Of a DNA stretch of 64,000 bases, positions 37,812 to 45,744 are shown in pieces (position 1 is the first letter of the stretch; each line of letters opens with the position of its first letter). Position numbers and translations under genes: made by a program. The DNA is from Vibrio spartinae (GTDB taxonomy: Bacteria; Pseudomonadota; Gammaproteobacteria; Enterobacterales; Vibrionaceae), in contig NZ_AP024907.1 in the NCBI RefSeq assembly GCF_024347135.1, forward strand, positions 3,773,001 through 3,837,000, read 5' to 3'. The notes beneath the pieces were generated by a model. That model had not been told where the DNA came from. It did no database searches and worked only from the letters and a program-made list of their open reading frames with translations.

Positions 37812-38962
37812 CTGATACAAAAAAAGCCGTTACCCCAACCTCAGAAGATAAGCAAAAATCAGCCACATCTTCTTCCGCATCAGCATCTAAGCCTGAAGCA
37901 ACAGCACCTTCTGGCGCGAAATCAAAGCAAAAAACTCCCGCATCGGGTGCGAGGCTCAGTAAAATTGCCATTGTGCTGACCTTACTCAGCGGTGGCGGAA
38001 TTGCCGCTTATGTTCAGTACACCATGCACGGCTATCAGCAACAAATCACCCAACTTCAGCAACAACTGAGTCAATCCGTAAGCCAAGTTGAAACACAAGT
38101 GACGCAACTCAATCAAGACGTCGATAAAAAAACAGCCACGGTCATCAATCAGGTTGATACTCATTTGGATCAACAGCAAAAAAGTATTGATAGTCTGCAA
38201 CATGCGCTTGCTGATATGAAAGGACGTCGTCCGAATGACTGGCTGTTGGCTGAATCTGATTATCTGGTCAAACTTGCCGGTCGGAAATTATTCCTCGAGC
38301 ACGATGTGCTGACTGCGACTCATTTGATGGAAAGTGCTGATGCACGAATCGCAGCACTCAATGATCCGAGTCTGGTATCACTGCGTCAGGCGATGGCCAA
38401 TGATATCACCACGCTGAAGTCTCTCCCTTTGATCGATAAAGATGGTCTGGTTCTGCGCCTCACCAGTCTGGAGCAGCTCATCGATAAACTGCCGTTGGCC
38501 AACGCCATTCTTCCGGATGCTCCTCAAGAACAGAAACCACAAGTCAGCGAGGACATCAGCCACTGGCAAGATAACCTGCTCACATCGATGAAAAGTTTCG
38601 CTGAGCAGTTCATCACTTTCAGAACCCGAGATGGTAACGTCATTCCGTTACTGTCTCCAGAACAAGATTTTTATCTGAGAGAGAACCTGAAAGCCAAAAT
38701 AGAAACAGCAATCAGAGCCATCTACGACGAAAATCAGGAGATTTATACAACGGCTTTAACCACAGCGAATCAATGGTCAATCTCGTTCTTGAACCCTGAT
38801 AATGCTCAGGTCAAACAGTTTAACCAAGCCACTCAATCCCTGAGTCAGAAGAAAATTACCATTCAATATCCGATAAAGCTGGCATCTCAACAACCGCTCA
38901 CTGATCTCATTCATGAACGTTTGCGTAAACAAGTCTCCGGTTTGATGAAGGAGGAAGAGTAA
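37808..38962 (+). CDS. hemX: HemX-like membrane protein
   Basis: 384 residues. A disordered Ser/Ala/Lys-rich N-terminus, one membrane helix (ARLSKIAIVLTLLSGGGIAAYVQY), then a long Gln-rich coiled coil and a periplasmic domain with DWLLAESDYLVKLAGRKLFLEHDV. Named for its place in the hem operon. It was once thought to be a methylase, but no SAM motif is visible. It overlaps hemY by 1 bp. Confidence 0.9.
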   Translation: MTDTKKAVTPTSEDKQKSATSSSASASKPEATAPSGAKSKQKTPASGARLSKIAIVLTLLSGGGIAAYVQYTMHGYQQQITQLQQQLSQSVSQVETQVTQLNQDVDKKTATVINQVDTHLDQQQKSIDSLQHALADMKGRRPNDWLLAESDYLVKLAGRKLFLEHDVLTATHLMESADARIAALNDPSLVSLRQAMANDITTLKSLPLIDKDGLVLRLTSLEQLIDKLPLANAILPDAPQEQKPQVSEDISHWQDNLLTSMKSFAEQFITFRTRDGNVIPLLSPEQDFYLRENLKAKIETAIRAIYDENQEIYTTALTTANQWSISFLNPDNAQVKQFNQATQSLSQKKITIQYPIKLASQQPLTDLIHERLRKQVSGLMKEEE

Positions 38963-40146
38963 TGATTCGAGCCATTTTTCTCTTTGCGGTCCTCGGTATC
39001 GGATTATATGTCGGCACCCAATATTCCGGTCAACAGGGATACGTTCTGATTTCAATTGCTAACAAAACTATTGAGATGAGTGTCACCACGTTGATCCTGC
39101 TGGTCATTGCTTTACTGGCAGTCCTGTTCGGCATCGAGTTTTTGCTCAAAAAAGCGCTGCATATTAGTAGCAGCACTTGGAACTGGTTTGGCTCACGAAA
39201 ACTAAAACAGTCTCGTCGGGATACCAACGAAGGCATCGTGAAACTCATCGAGGGAGACTGGAAACAGGCCGAAAAGAAAGTCACCCGACTGGCAAAAAAT
39301 CACGATATGCCACTGCTGTGTTATCTCATTGCCTCTGAAGCGGCGCTCGAGCAAGGCAACCAAGAAAAACGGGATCACTACTTGTCTCTTGCCGCCAAAC
39401 AAGAGAACTCAACCCTCGCCGTCGAACTCACCAAAGCAAGACAGTTCACCAAAGAGCAGCGTTATCAGGATGCATTCAACGTGTTGAGTGAGGTCGCTAT
39501 CCAGCATCCGGATAACCCGGTGGTCGTCAGCCTGCTGAAGACGACATATCACCATCTCCGCCAATGGCAGCCGCTACTCGGTCTGATGCCGCAGCTCAGA
39601 AAGCTCAAATTAGCCGGAGAAGAGGAAATCATCCGTCTGGAAATCGAATCCCGCAGCCACCTCATGGAACAAGCCGCAGCGATCCGAGGAAAAGAGACCC
39701 TGACCGAATACTGGAAAGATTTGCCCAAGCGCCTGAAAAACACACCGGAACTGATGGTGTGCTATGTACAGTTACTCCTGAAGCATCAAGGCGATGAAGA
39801 AGCATTTTCGCTCCTGAAAGAGCAGATCAAGAAGCATCCAAACTCAAACAGTTATCCACTACTGCCTGAACTCAACCTAGAGAGTCGCCAGCCGGTAATC
39901 AAACTATTACAAGATGTGATTCGTAAAGATGAGCAACATGCCGAAGCGCACAGTGCATTAGCACAGCTCTATTTTCAGGAGAAAAAATTACCGTTGGCAC
40001 AAGGGCATCTGGAAAAAGCGCTGCAAATCAGAAACAGCATCTCAGACTATCAGCTGCTTGCTCAGGTTCTGGAACAGCAAAATATGTCTCAGGCAGCCCA
40101 TCATGTCAGTAAAAAAGCACTCTCACTGATTGAGCCGACCTCTTAA
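38962..40146 (+). CDS. hemY: HemY, TPR membrane protein of the heme operon
   Basis: 394 residues. Two N-terminal membrane helices (IRAIFLFAVLGIGLYVG and VTTLILLVIALLAVLFG) followed by a tetratricopeptide-repeat domain (e.g. DEQHAEAHSALAQLYFQEKKLPLAQGHLEKAL). Linked to heme synthesis by operon; it is unrelated to the Bacillus oxidase of the same name. The TAATG overlap with hemX indicates coupling. Confidence 0.92.
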   Translation: MIRAIFLFAVLGIGLYVGTQYSGQQGYVLISIANKTIEMSVTTLILLVIALLAVLFGIEFLLKKALHISSSTWNWFGSRKLKQSRRDTNEGIVKLIEGDWKQAEKKVTRLAKNHDMPLLCYLIASEAALEQGNQEKRDHYLSLAAKQENSTLAVELTKARQFTKEQRYQDAFNVLSEVAIQHPDNPVVVSLLKTTYHHLRQWQPLLGLMPQLRKLKLAGEEEIIRLEIESRSHLMEQAAAIRGKETLTEYWKDLPKRLKNTPELMVCYVQLLLKHQGDEEAFSLLKEQIKKHPNSNSYPLLPELNLESRQPVIKLLQDVIRKDEQHAEAHSALAQLYFQEKKLPLAQGHLEKALQIRNSISDYQLLAQVLEQQNMSQAAHHVSKKALSLIEPTS

Positions 40147-40174
40147 CCATATTGGCAGTTTTAGCGCAACCAAC

Positions 40175-40212
40175 AACAAAAAAGCCAGCATCTGTTCTGC
40201 TGGCTTTTTTGG
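40175..40212. terminator. Bidirectional terminator between hemY and hemN
   Basis: AAAAAAGCCAGCA (40178-40190) pairs with TGCTGGCTTTTTT (40198-40210) around a 7-nt loop, with A/T runs at both ends. It serves the hemCDXY operon (+) and hemN (-). Confidence 0.93.
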
Positions 40213-40285
40213 TACGGTGATATCAGTTGTACCGTGGTATCAGCATCGTGAGTTGTGTTACGCAGAGCCGCAACACGACATGCAA

Positions 40286-41671
40286 TCATATCACCCGGGA
40301 AAACTGCTGCTGTCTTGCTCTTTCTCGCAAATAACGGTCAAAGCACATACAGATATTACGAATCAACAGGCGACCTTTTGGCGTCACCGTCAACTGCTTA
40401 TCACGGACTAAAACCAACCCATCTGCGATGAAATGTTCCAGTAGTGCTAAGTCTGATTGGAAATACCGATCAAAGTCGAGCTGATGAGCGCGCTCGATCT
40501 GAGTTTTATCGAGAGCAAAGTTACACATCAATTGCTTAATCACATCCCGACGGGCTAAGTCATCCTTATCCAACGCCACCCCTTTCCATAACGCATGACG
40601 CTGATGTTCCACTTGCTGATAGTATCTCTTCAGCTCTTTCTGGTTCTGAGCATAAGCATCACCCACCATCGATATTGCTGACACCCCAAAACCAATCAGA
40701 TCACAATCACCATAAGTGGTATACCCCTGAAAATTACGATGAAGACAACCTTCTCTTTGGGCAATCGCAAGATCATCTTCGGGCAGCGCAAAATGATCCA
40801 TACCGATAAACTGATAGCCCGCATCCGTCAGCGTACCAATGGTCATCTGCAAGATATCCATTTTTTCTTGCGCTGTCGGCAGAAAATCTTCTCTAATCTT
40901 CCGCTGTGCAGCAAACAATTGAGGCATATGTGCGTAGTTAAAAATGGATAACCGACCCGGTTTCATTTCCAGAACCCGGCTTAACGTCCGCGCAAATGAA
41001 TCGGAGGTCTGCTTGGGCAAACCATAAATCAGGTCAAGGTTGGTCGAACGGAAACCCAATTCCCGGGCACGTTCTGCCAAAGCGAAGATGAACGTTTCAT
41101 CCTGAATCCGATTGATGAGCAGCTGAACTTCTTTGTTGAAATCCTGAACCCCGATGCTTAAACGGTTAAAACCTTCTTGATAAAGATGGTCCAGAATATC
41201 CAGTTCTATCTCGCGTGGATCGACTTCAATACTGATTTCAGCCTCAGGCTCAAAATCAAATTCTTGCCTGATCAGTGTCATCAAACGCGTGATTTGGGGA
41301 GCGGTCAGAAATGTCGGAGTACCACCACCGAAATGAAGCTGAACCACACGGCGACCCGCTAACAGTGCTGCACGCTGACGAATCTCCAGCTCCAGCATAT
41401 CCAAATACTCATCCGCTTTATGGGAATGACGCGTGACCACCTTGTTACAACCACAGTAGTAACAGAGCTTATGGCAAAAAGGGATATGGACATAAAGAGA
41501 AAGTGGACGCTCCGGATACTGAACACAAGCCATATCAAAGTCCGCAATCGTAAATGCTTCATGGAATTCGACGGCTGTCGGATAGGAGGTATAGCGAGGT
41601 CCGGAGTAATTATATTTATCCAACATTGCCTGATCCCAGACAACCTGCTGACGAGATACCTGCTGAAACAT
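40286..41671 (-). CDS. hemN: Oxygen-independent coproporphyrinogen III dehydrogenase
   Basis: Radical-SAM enzyme that decarboxylates coproporphyrinogen III without oxygen. 461 residues. The CxxxCxxC cluster motif is in FCHKLCYYCGC, followed by GGGTPTFL. The N-terminal YNYSGPRYTSYPTA is the HemN-specific trip-wire region, which separates it from HemW. Confidence 0.97.
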   Translation of the reverse strand: MFQQVSRQQVVWDQAMLDKYNYSGPRYTSYPTAVEFHEAFTIADFDMACVQYPERPLSLYVHIPFCHKLCYYCGCNKVVTRHSHKADEYLDMLELEIRQRAALLAGRRVVQLHFGGGTPTFLTAPQITRLMTLIRQEFDFEPEAEISIEVDPREIELDILDHLYQEGFNRLSIGVQDFNKEVQLLINRIQDETFIFALAERARELGFRSTNLDLIYGLPKQTSDSFARTLSRVLEMKPGRLSIFNYAHMPQLFAAQRKIREDFLPTAQEKMDILQMTIGTLTDAGYQFIGMDHFALPEDDLAIAQREGCLHRNFQGYTTYGDCDLIGFGVSAISMVGDAYAQNQKELKRYYQQVEHQRHALWKGVALDKDDLARRDVIKQLMCNFALDKTQIERAHQLDFDRYFQSDLALLEHFIADGLVLVRDKQLTVTPKGRLLIRNICMCFDRYLRERARQQQFSRVI

Positions 41672-41812
41672 ATTTATCTTTCCGAATGGGTCGATGAACC
41701 CCTATTTTGCCACACTGCGATACTGACAAGTCGGGCAGCAAAATAGAAATCCATGATTATTGTGTGAAAGTGCTACAGAGATCACCGAATGAGTCGCTGT
41801 AAGACTCGAGAT

Positions 41813-42301
41813 TTAAACCATCTGAACCTGAATTTGTTGATTCAATGGCTGAATCATATCCTTCAGCGTGGTCAGCTCTCGGATAATATCATCCTCCAGC
41901 CGACTCTCAGCCTTCATCCGTTCCAGATTTTGCTGCATCCTTTCTTTTTTAGGCATCTCTTGCCGCACCTCGCCACGAGGCATATCTTTAACGGTATGAT
42001 AAAGCTCTGAAATCGCTGGGAATTTGTTGTCAAAATCAATACGATTCTCACCTTGAACATAGTCCATGATGCAATAAACACGAATACTGATTTCCGACAG
42101 ATCACATTGTCCTTGAATCCCGACCATACAGAGTGTGTTTACGTTCTCGAAAATATTTGCATTTCGCTTTTCAATCGCCAACTCACGATGTTTGGCAACC
42201 AACGCTTTCTGCTGCTTCAACTTCACCAGCAAGTATCCGGCATAAATCGCCAGACCTGCAACAATCAGACACCCAACAATCACGAGTACAGTCAGATTCA
42301 T
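41813..42301 (-). CDS. DUF2489 family membrane-anchored protein
   Basis: 162 residues. One N-terminal membrane helix (VLVIVGCLIVAGLAIYAGYLLV) followed by a charged helical cytoplasmic part with two cysteines (CMVGIQGQC). The family is common beside yihI in Vibrio. Function is unknown. It has an AGGAG ribosome site and lies 12 bp after yihI on the same strand. Confidence 0.82.
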   Translation of the reverse strand: MNLTVLVIVGCLIVAGLAIYAGYLLVKLKQQKALVAKHRELAIEKRNANIFENVNTLCMVGIQGQCDLSEISIRVYCIMDYVQGENRIDFDNKFPAISELYHTVKDMPRGEVRQEMPKKERMQQNLERMKAESRLEDDIIRELTTLKDMIQPLNQQIQVQMV

Positions 42302-42313
42302 ATGGCACTCCTA

Positions 42314-42871
42314 TTACTGAAAATCATCCGAATTCAATCCGGTAAATTTCTCCAGAAGTTCGTCATCTGATGCGCCTTGCTTTGATTTCACCACCGGAGA
42401 CTCAGAGGATACCTCTTCATCACTCTCTTCATCACTATCTTCATCAAATAGCCCAAGCTGTTTCATCAGCTGTTCAATTCGATTGAGCTTCTCATCAACA
42501 TACTGCTGCAAGCCTGCACCCAGCTTTTCCCCCTGATCTAACCGAGCAAGTAAAGCATGAAGCTGCGCATCATTTTCGAGCAAAGCCAGCTCTTGTTCTG
42601 CTTGCACTTGCCGTTTCTCAGCGATGACTTTGGGCTGGGTTTCGACGACCAGCGGAATTTTTTTCTTACTCCCCAGACGAGGATCCTGCGTTTGCGAAGT
42701 ACTCAACCGACGTGCATTGCCGGATTCTTCCGAATGACGGCTGCCGGTTTTCAAGCCTTTTCTCTTTTTCAGCTTCTTGCGCAAACGCCCTTCAATATCA
42801 GTCTGAGAGCGCTGACGAACGACAACGACTTCTGTATTCCCAGATGATCTTACTTTCTTGTTACGGCTCAT
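42314..42871 (-). CDS. yihI: Der GTPase-activating protein YihI
   Basis: 185 residues, a modulator of ribosome assembly that stimulates the GTPase Der. The basic N-terminus (MSRNKKVRSSGNTEVVVVRQ, then RLRKKLKKRKGLKTGSR) and the acidic Glu/Asp-Ser C-terminus are characteristic. The start overlaps the stop of the methyltransferase gene (TAATG). Confidence 0.92.
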   Translation of the reverse strand: MSRNKKVRSSGNTEVVVVRQRSQTDIEGRLRKKLKKRKGLKTGSRHSEESGNARRLSTSQTQDPRLGSKKKIPLVVETQPKVIAEKRQVQAEQELALLENDAQLHALLARLDQGEKLGAGLQQYVDEKLNRIEQLMKQLGLFDEDSDEESDEEVSSESPVVKSKQGASDDELLEKFTGLNSDDFQ

Positions 42872-43509
42872 TACTGGCTCTTCCTCAGTAAAATTACATC
42901 ACTACCGATAAATTCAATTTCGAGAGCATCCCGTTCTGCTAGAAAACAGAAAGTCTCTCGGCTAAAAAAGCTTACATGGGTGAGATCATTTTTATAATGC
43001 CACCGTGTAAACGCGTCCAAATTTTTGACTAATTTGGTCATGATTCCGATATATCCTCCCGGCTTCACCAATGTCAGCCACTGCTGCCACACTTGGCCCG
43101 GAGAATATAAGTGTTCAATCACTTCTGTTGCGGTAATAAAATCATAGGTTGATTCTAACACCGTCTTCTGTGGGAAATAAAAGACATCGTACACAGCCAT
43201 CCGGAACCCTTGCTCTTCCATCATGAAAGAGAGCGTTGGCCCGGGGCCACATCCAAAATCTAACCCATGTGCATCTGGGGCGATCCGCGCCACCAAAGGC
43301 ACCGTCAGGCGAGACAAAAATCGCCGATATCCCGTATCAGATGGATGATTCTCATGCAGATCATAGATGGATTTTTCTGATTCTGCATCCAGATGGAATG
43401 CAGGTGCGACACTCACCAAATAGCATTGGTGGCATTGCCAATAGTCGCGATGTTTATCCCGATGATAAACCCCCAGCGATTCAGCACCGCACAGTGGACA
43501 TGAGATCAT
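42871..43509 (-). CDS. SAM-dependent methyltransferase with N-terminal zinc ribbon
   Basis: 212 residues. CPLC...CHQC near the N-terminus forms a zinc ribbon. GLDFGCGPGPTLSFM is the SAM-binding motif and ITATEVIEHL motif II, as in class I methyltransferases. The C-terminal HVSFFSRETFCFLA resembles ubiquinone/menaquinone or tRNA methylase-like proteins. The substrate is unknown. It is coupled to yihI by a 1-bp overlap. Confidence 0.85.
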   Translation of the reverse strand: MISCPLCGAESLGVYHRDKHRDYWQCHQCYLVSVAPAFHLDAESEKSIYDLHENHPSDTGYRRFLSRLTVPLVARIAPDAHGLDFGCGPGPTLSFMMEEQGFRMAVYDVFYFPQKTVLESTYDFITATEVIEHLYSPGQVWQQWLTLVKPGGYIGIMTKLVKNLDAFTRWHYKNDLTHVSFFSRETFCFLAERDALEIEFIGSDVILLRKSQ

Positions 43510-43644
43510 ATGGGCTCCTTGTTACAGGATGCGCAACATACCAGAAACTCACTCGATAGTGGAGTATTTAAGCTTATTTTTTCTTCAGCTTTTTATTCAG
43601 CAGATAGACGCGATGACTTTCAGTTTGGCCAAAAGAGAGAGATA

Positions 43645-44010
43645 AAAAAAGCGACAGAATGGTCTGTCGCTTTCTAAACAGTCACCGTAGTGACGGAAAC
43701 CATTCTGGCACATAGCGATGCGCACAATATTCCTTTTGTTTTTCGTGCTTTCCTTGCAAAAACATTGTTGTTCGTCATCAATCCTGATGAATTTTCCCTA
43801 TCCCTGAAAACATCATTGTAACAAAGCACTTCCGTGGCTTGGTTCCATTACATCCCCACTCCATAGGGCCAAGCAGACCATCCTTATCAGACAAACATCC
43901 TGTTTGTCAGTCACTTCAGAATGAGCGATTCATCCCTGAAGCAACACAGCAACTTTACCCCTTCTCCCGTCAGACACAACCCATCAAAAAATGATTCTGG
44001 TCACATTTCA
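43645..44010 (-). ncRNA. csrC: CsrB/CsrC-family RNA antagonist of CsrA
   Basis: No protein is coded here. The minus strand carries 13 GGA motifs in ~366 nt, many as CAGGATG, CAGGGAT or AAGGATG hairpin-loop forms, the binding sites of CsrA. A GCGACAGA-stem terminator with a T7 run ends it at ~43645. A TAATAT -10 element at 44017-44022 with no good -35 suits activation by a response regulator such as VarA. It sits between engB and the yihI operon, the same place as E. coli csrC, which is why I use that symbol. Vibrio has several paralogues, so the exact number is uncertain. Confidence 0.88.
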
Positions 44011-44209
44011 TACGCAATATTAAAAATAATAATAAAATCATTAAATTAAAATCATTTCTAGTGTAATCATCAGCTTATCTATAGCAGATCTCGCACAATC
44101 TATATAGAAAAAAGGGAACACCCCGGGCCAGAGGCATGTCAGTCCCCGTCAAACCCGTCACTCGCCACACCACCACTCACGAACTTCTGCCCGTTGAGCG
44201 GTGATAATG

Positions 44210-44239
44210 TTCCAGATCCTGATAGGAGTCGTGTATAAT
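44210..44239 (+). promoter_or_regulatory. Promoter candidate for engB
   Basis: TATAAT at 44234-44239 with TTCCAG at 44210-44215 (18-bp spacer), about 100 bp before engB. The -10 is perfect. The -35 is weak. It is the best promoter in the 44011-44347 gap. Confidence 0.55.
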
Positions 44240-44347
44240 CGCCAGTCCCATTGAATCAGGGGAGCGTTTCGCAGAGATCATCTTTAAGATTAGAGCTGTG
44301 ATACCATTGCATTCCGGCACATGATTCATCAACAGCAGACAGTGACC

Positions 44348-45016
44348 ATGGAGTCTACCTTGAGTGTAAAAATCCACTATCAAAATACGCATTTTATTAC
44401 CAGTGCCCCAGATATCCGCCACTTACCGGAAGATGAAGGCATCGAGATCGCGTTTGCCGGGCGCTCCAATGCAGGAAAATCCAGTGCTTTGAATCGCTTG
44501 GCAAATCAAAAAAACTTAGCCAAAACCAGTAAGACACCGGGACGAACTCAGTTAATCAACCTCTTTCAGGTTACGGATAGCTGCCATATTGTCGATCTGC
44601 CGGGATATGGATTCGCCCAGGTCCCACCGGAACTCAAGAAAAAATGGCAAAAAGCACTCGGAGAGTATCTGCAAGCACGCCAGTGTTTGAAAGGGCTGGT
44701 CGTCTTGATGGATATTCGCCATCCCATGAAAGATCTCGACCAACAGCTGATCGATTGGGCGGTGGAAAGCAATATTCCGGTCCAGGTTCTGCTGACGAAA
44801 GCCGATAAACTCAAAAGTGGTGCGAGAAAAGCACAAGTGCTGAAGATTCGCGAAGCGGCACTGGCATTTTGTGGTGATGTCTGTGTTGATGCATTTTCCT
44901 CAACTTCAGGACTGGGCGTTGATGTGCTGCGCCAAAAACTCGATAGCTGGTATGCACCGGCATTTGCCCCTCAGGATGAGCAAGATAGTGACGCGAACAG
45001 CGAGTCTACTCACTAA
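44348..45016 (+). CDS. engB: Ribosome biogenesis GTP-binding protein EngB (YihA/YsxC)
   Basis: Essential GTPase for 50S assembly. 222 residues from ATG at 44348 ([16 protein letters not shown]), or 231 from ATG 44321. Neither start has a strong ribosome site. G1 [10 protein letters not shown]3 [10 protein letters not shown]4 TKADKL and G5-like SSTSGLG are intact. It is convergent with polA and spf. Confidence 0.95.
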   Translation: MESTLSVKIHYQNTHFITSAPDIRHLPEDEGIEIAFAGRSNAGKSSALNRLANQKNLAKTSKTPGRTQLINLFQVTDSCHIVDLPGYGFAQVPPELKKKWQKALGEYLQARQCLKGLVVLMDIRHPMKDLDQQLIDWAVESNIPVQVLLTKADKLKSGARKAQVLKIREAALAFCGDVCVDAFSSTSGLGVDVLRQKLDSWYAPAFAPQDEQDSDANSESTH

Positions 45017-45034
45017 ATCAAGCGCTCTGAGCTT

Positions 45035-45070
45035 CGGAAGAAATAGCGCAACAAACATGCTTTTCTTCCG
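45035..45070 (+). repeat. Inverted repeat after engB
   Basis: CGGAAGAAA (45035-45043) pairs with TTTCTTCCG (45062-45070) across an 18-nt loop holding AGC/GCT. It lies 18 bp after the engB stop and may help end engB mRNA, although no T-run follows on the + strand. Confidence 0.5.
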
Positions 45071-45074
45071 GGCA

Positions 45075-45141
45075 TAAAAAACCCCGCCTTCCTGGCAGGG
45101 TAATGGGAGAGATAATGAACTTCTTCTAATTGTTTTGTTTT
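45075..45141 (-). ncRNA. Candidate small RNA downstream of Spot 42
   Basis: On the minus strand, CCCTGCC-AGGAA-GGCGGGG followed by six Ts is a strong intrinsic terminator (45075-45100). It is better on this strand because one pair is G-T in RNA. No gene on this strand ends here: the nearest is spf, which has its own terminator ~360 bp upstream. A CTTATAGG -10-like element at 45148-45155 would start a ~67-nt transcript. A short sRNA beside spf (VSsrna24) has been described in Aliivibrio. Whether this is the same one I cannot tell. Confidence 0.5.
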
Positions 45142-45460
45142 TGTGTCCCTATAAGCATCGTTGAATTCATCTGATTTTTCAATCCTTCCGCACCGATCCC
45201 TCATCGACCTCAAAATAGATCTAATCCCTTGAAAAACATAAAATTTAACTAAATTTTAACACTTTGTTTCTTCAATGAAATAACTATTCTGTGAAGGGTA
45301 ATTAATTACAGAATCGTTACATTACTTCATTTAAGAATTTTAACGTGCCCGAAGAGAAACCAAGATTTTTATCAATGATTTGTAGAATAGACGTTGGAAC
45401 ATGAGCATTAAATACGGATGGGAATTCAAATTTATTGATGAATAACATAGGCTTAACACA

Positions 45461-45567
45461 ATAAAAAACGCCCCAGTCAAAAACTGACTGGGGCGGCTGA
45501 AACAGCCTAATCCAATAACGTGAAACAAAAGGTCTGAAAGATAGAACATCTTACCTCTGTACCCTAC
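45461..45567 (-). ncRNA. spf: Spot 42 RNA
   Basis: Minus-strand sequence starts GTAGGGTACAGAGGTAAGAT and continues with the conserved TCTATCTTTCAGACC and CACGT segments, ending in the GCCCCAGTCAG...CTGACTGGGGC terminator and T6, as E. coli Spot 42. The Hfq-dependent RNA represses catabolic genes when glucose is present and is itself repressed by cAMP-CRP. It lies between polA and engB, the usual place. The inner reading frame SpfP has lost its stop codon, described among the findings. Confidence 0.97.
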
Positions 45568-45680
45568 GTCATTAAATGTACAATAAACTGATGAAAAAGA
45601 AAACCCATTTTGTAGTTTTTTTTCACTCATATTAAATCAGACAACATAAGAAACTGATATTTTGTTACTTTTTTTATGTC

Positions 45681-45709
45681 AAAAAAAAGCTGACACTTGT
45701 GCGCCAGCT
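45681..45709 (-). terminator. Intrinsic terminator of polA
   Basis: On the minus strand, AGCTGGCGC pairs with GTGTCAGCT (with G-U pairs) around a 4-nt loop and is followed by eight Ts. It lies 35 bp after the polA stop and separates polA from spf. Confidence 0.85.
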
Positions 45710-45744
45710 CATAAAAACCATGCCATTTTGGTCAAAAAAACTAA

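Noticed and set aside
44177..44422. 81-residue minus-strand ORF over the engB start
   Set aside because: It lies across the engB promoter and start codon; no ribosome site.
45340..45630. 96-residue minus-strand ORF across spf
   Set aside because: It is the SpfP frame of Spot 42 that runs past the RNA terminator. The part beyond 45461 is not in the RNA, and it is described there.
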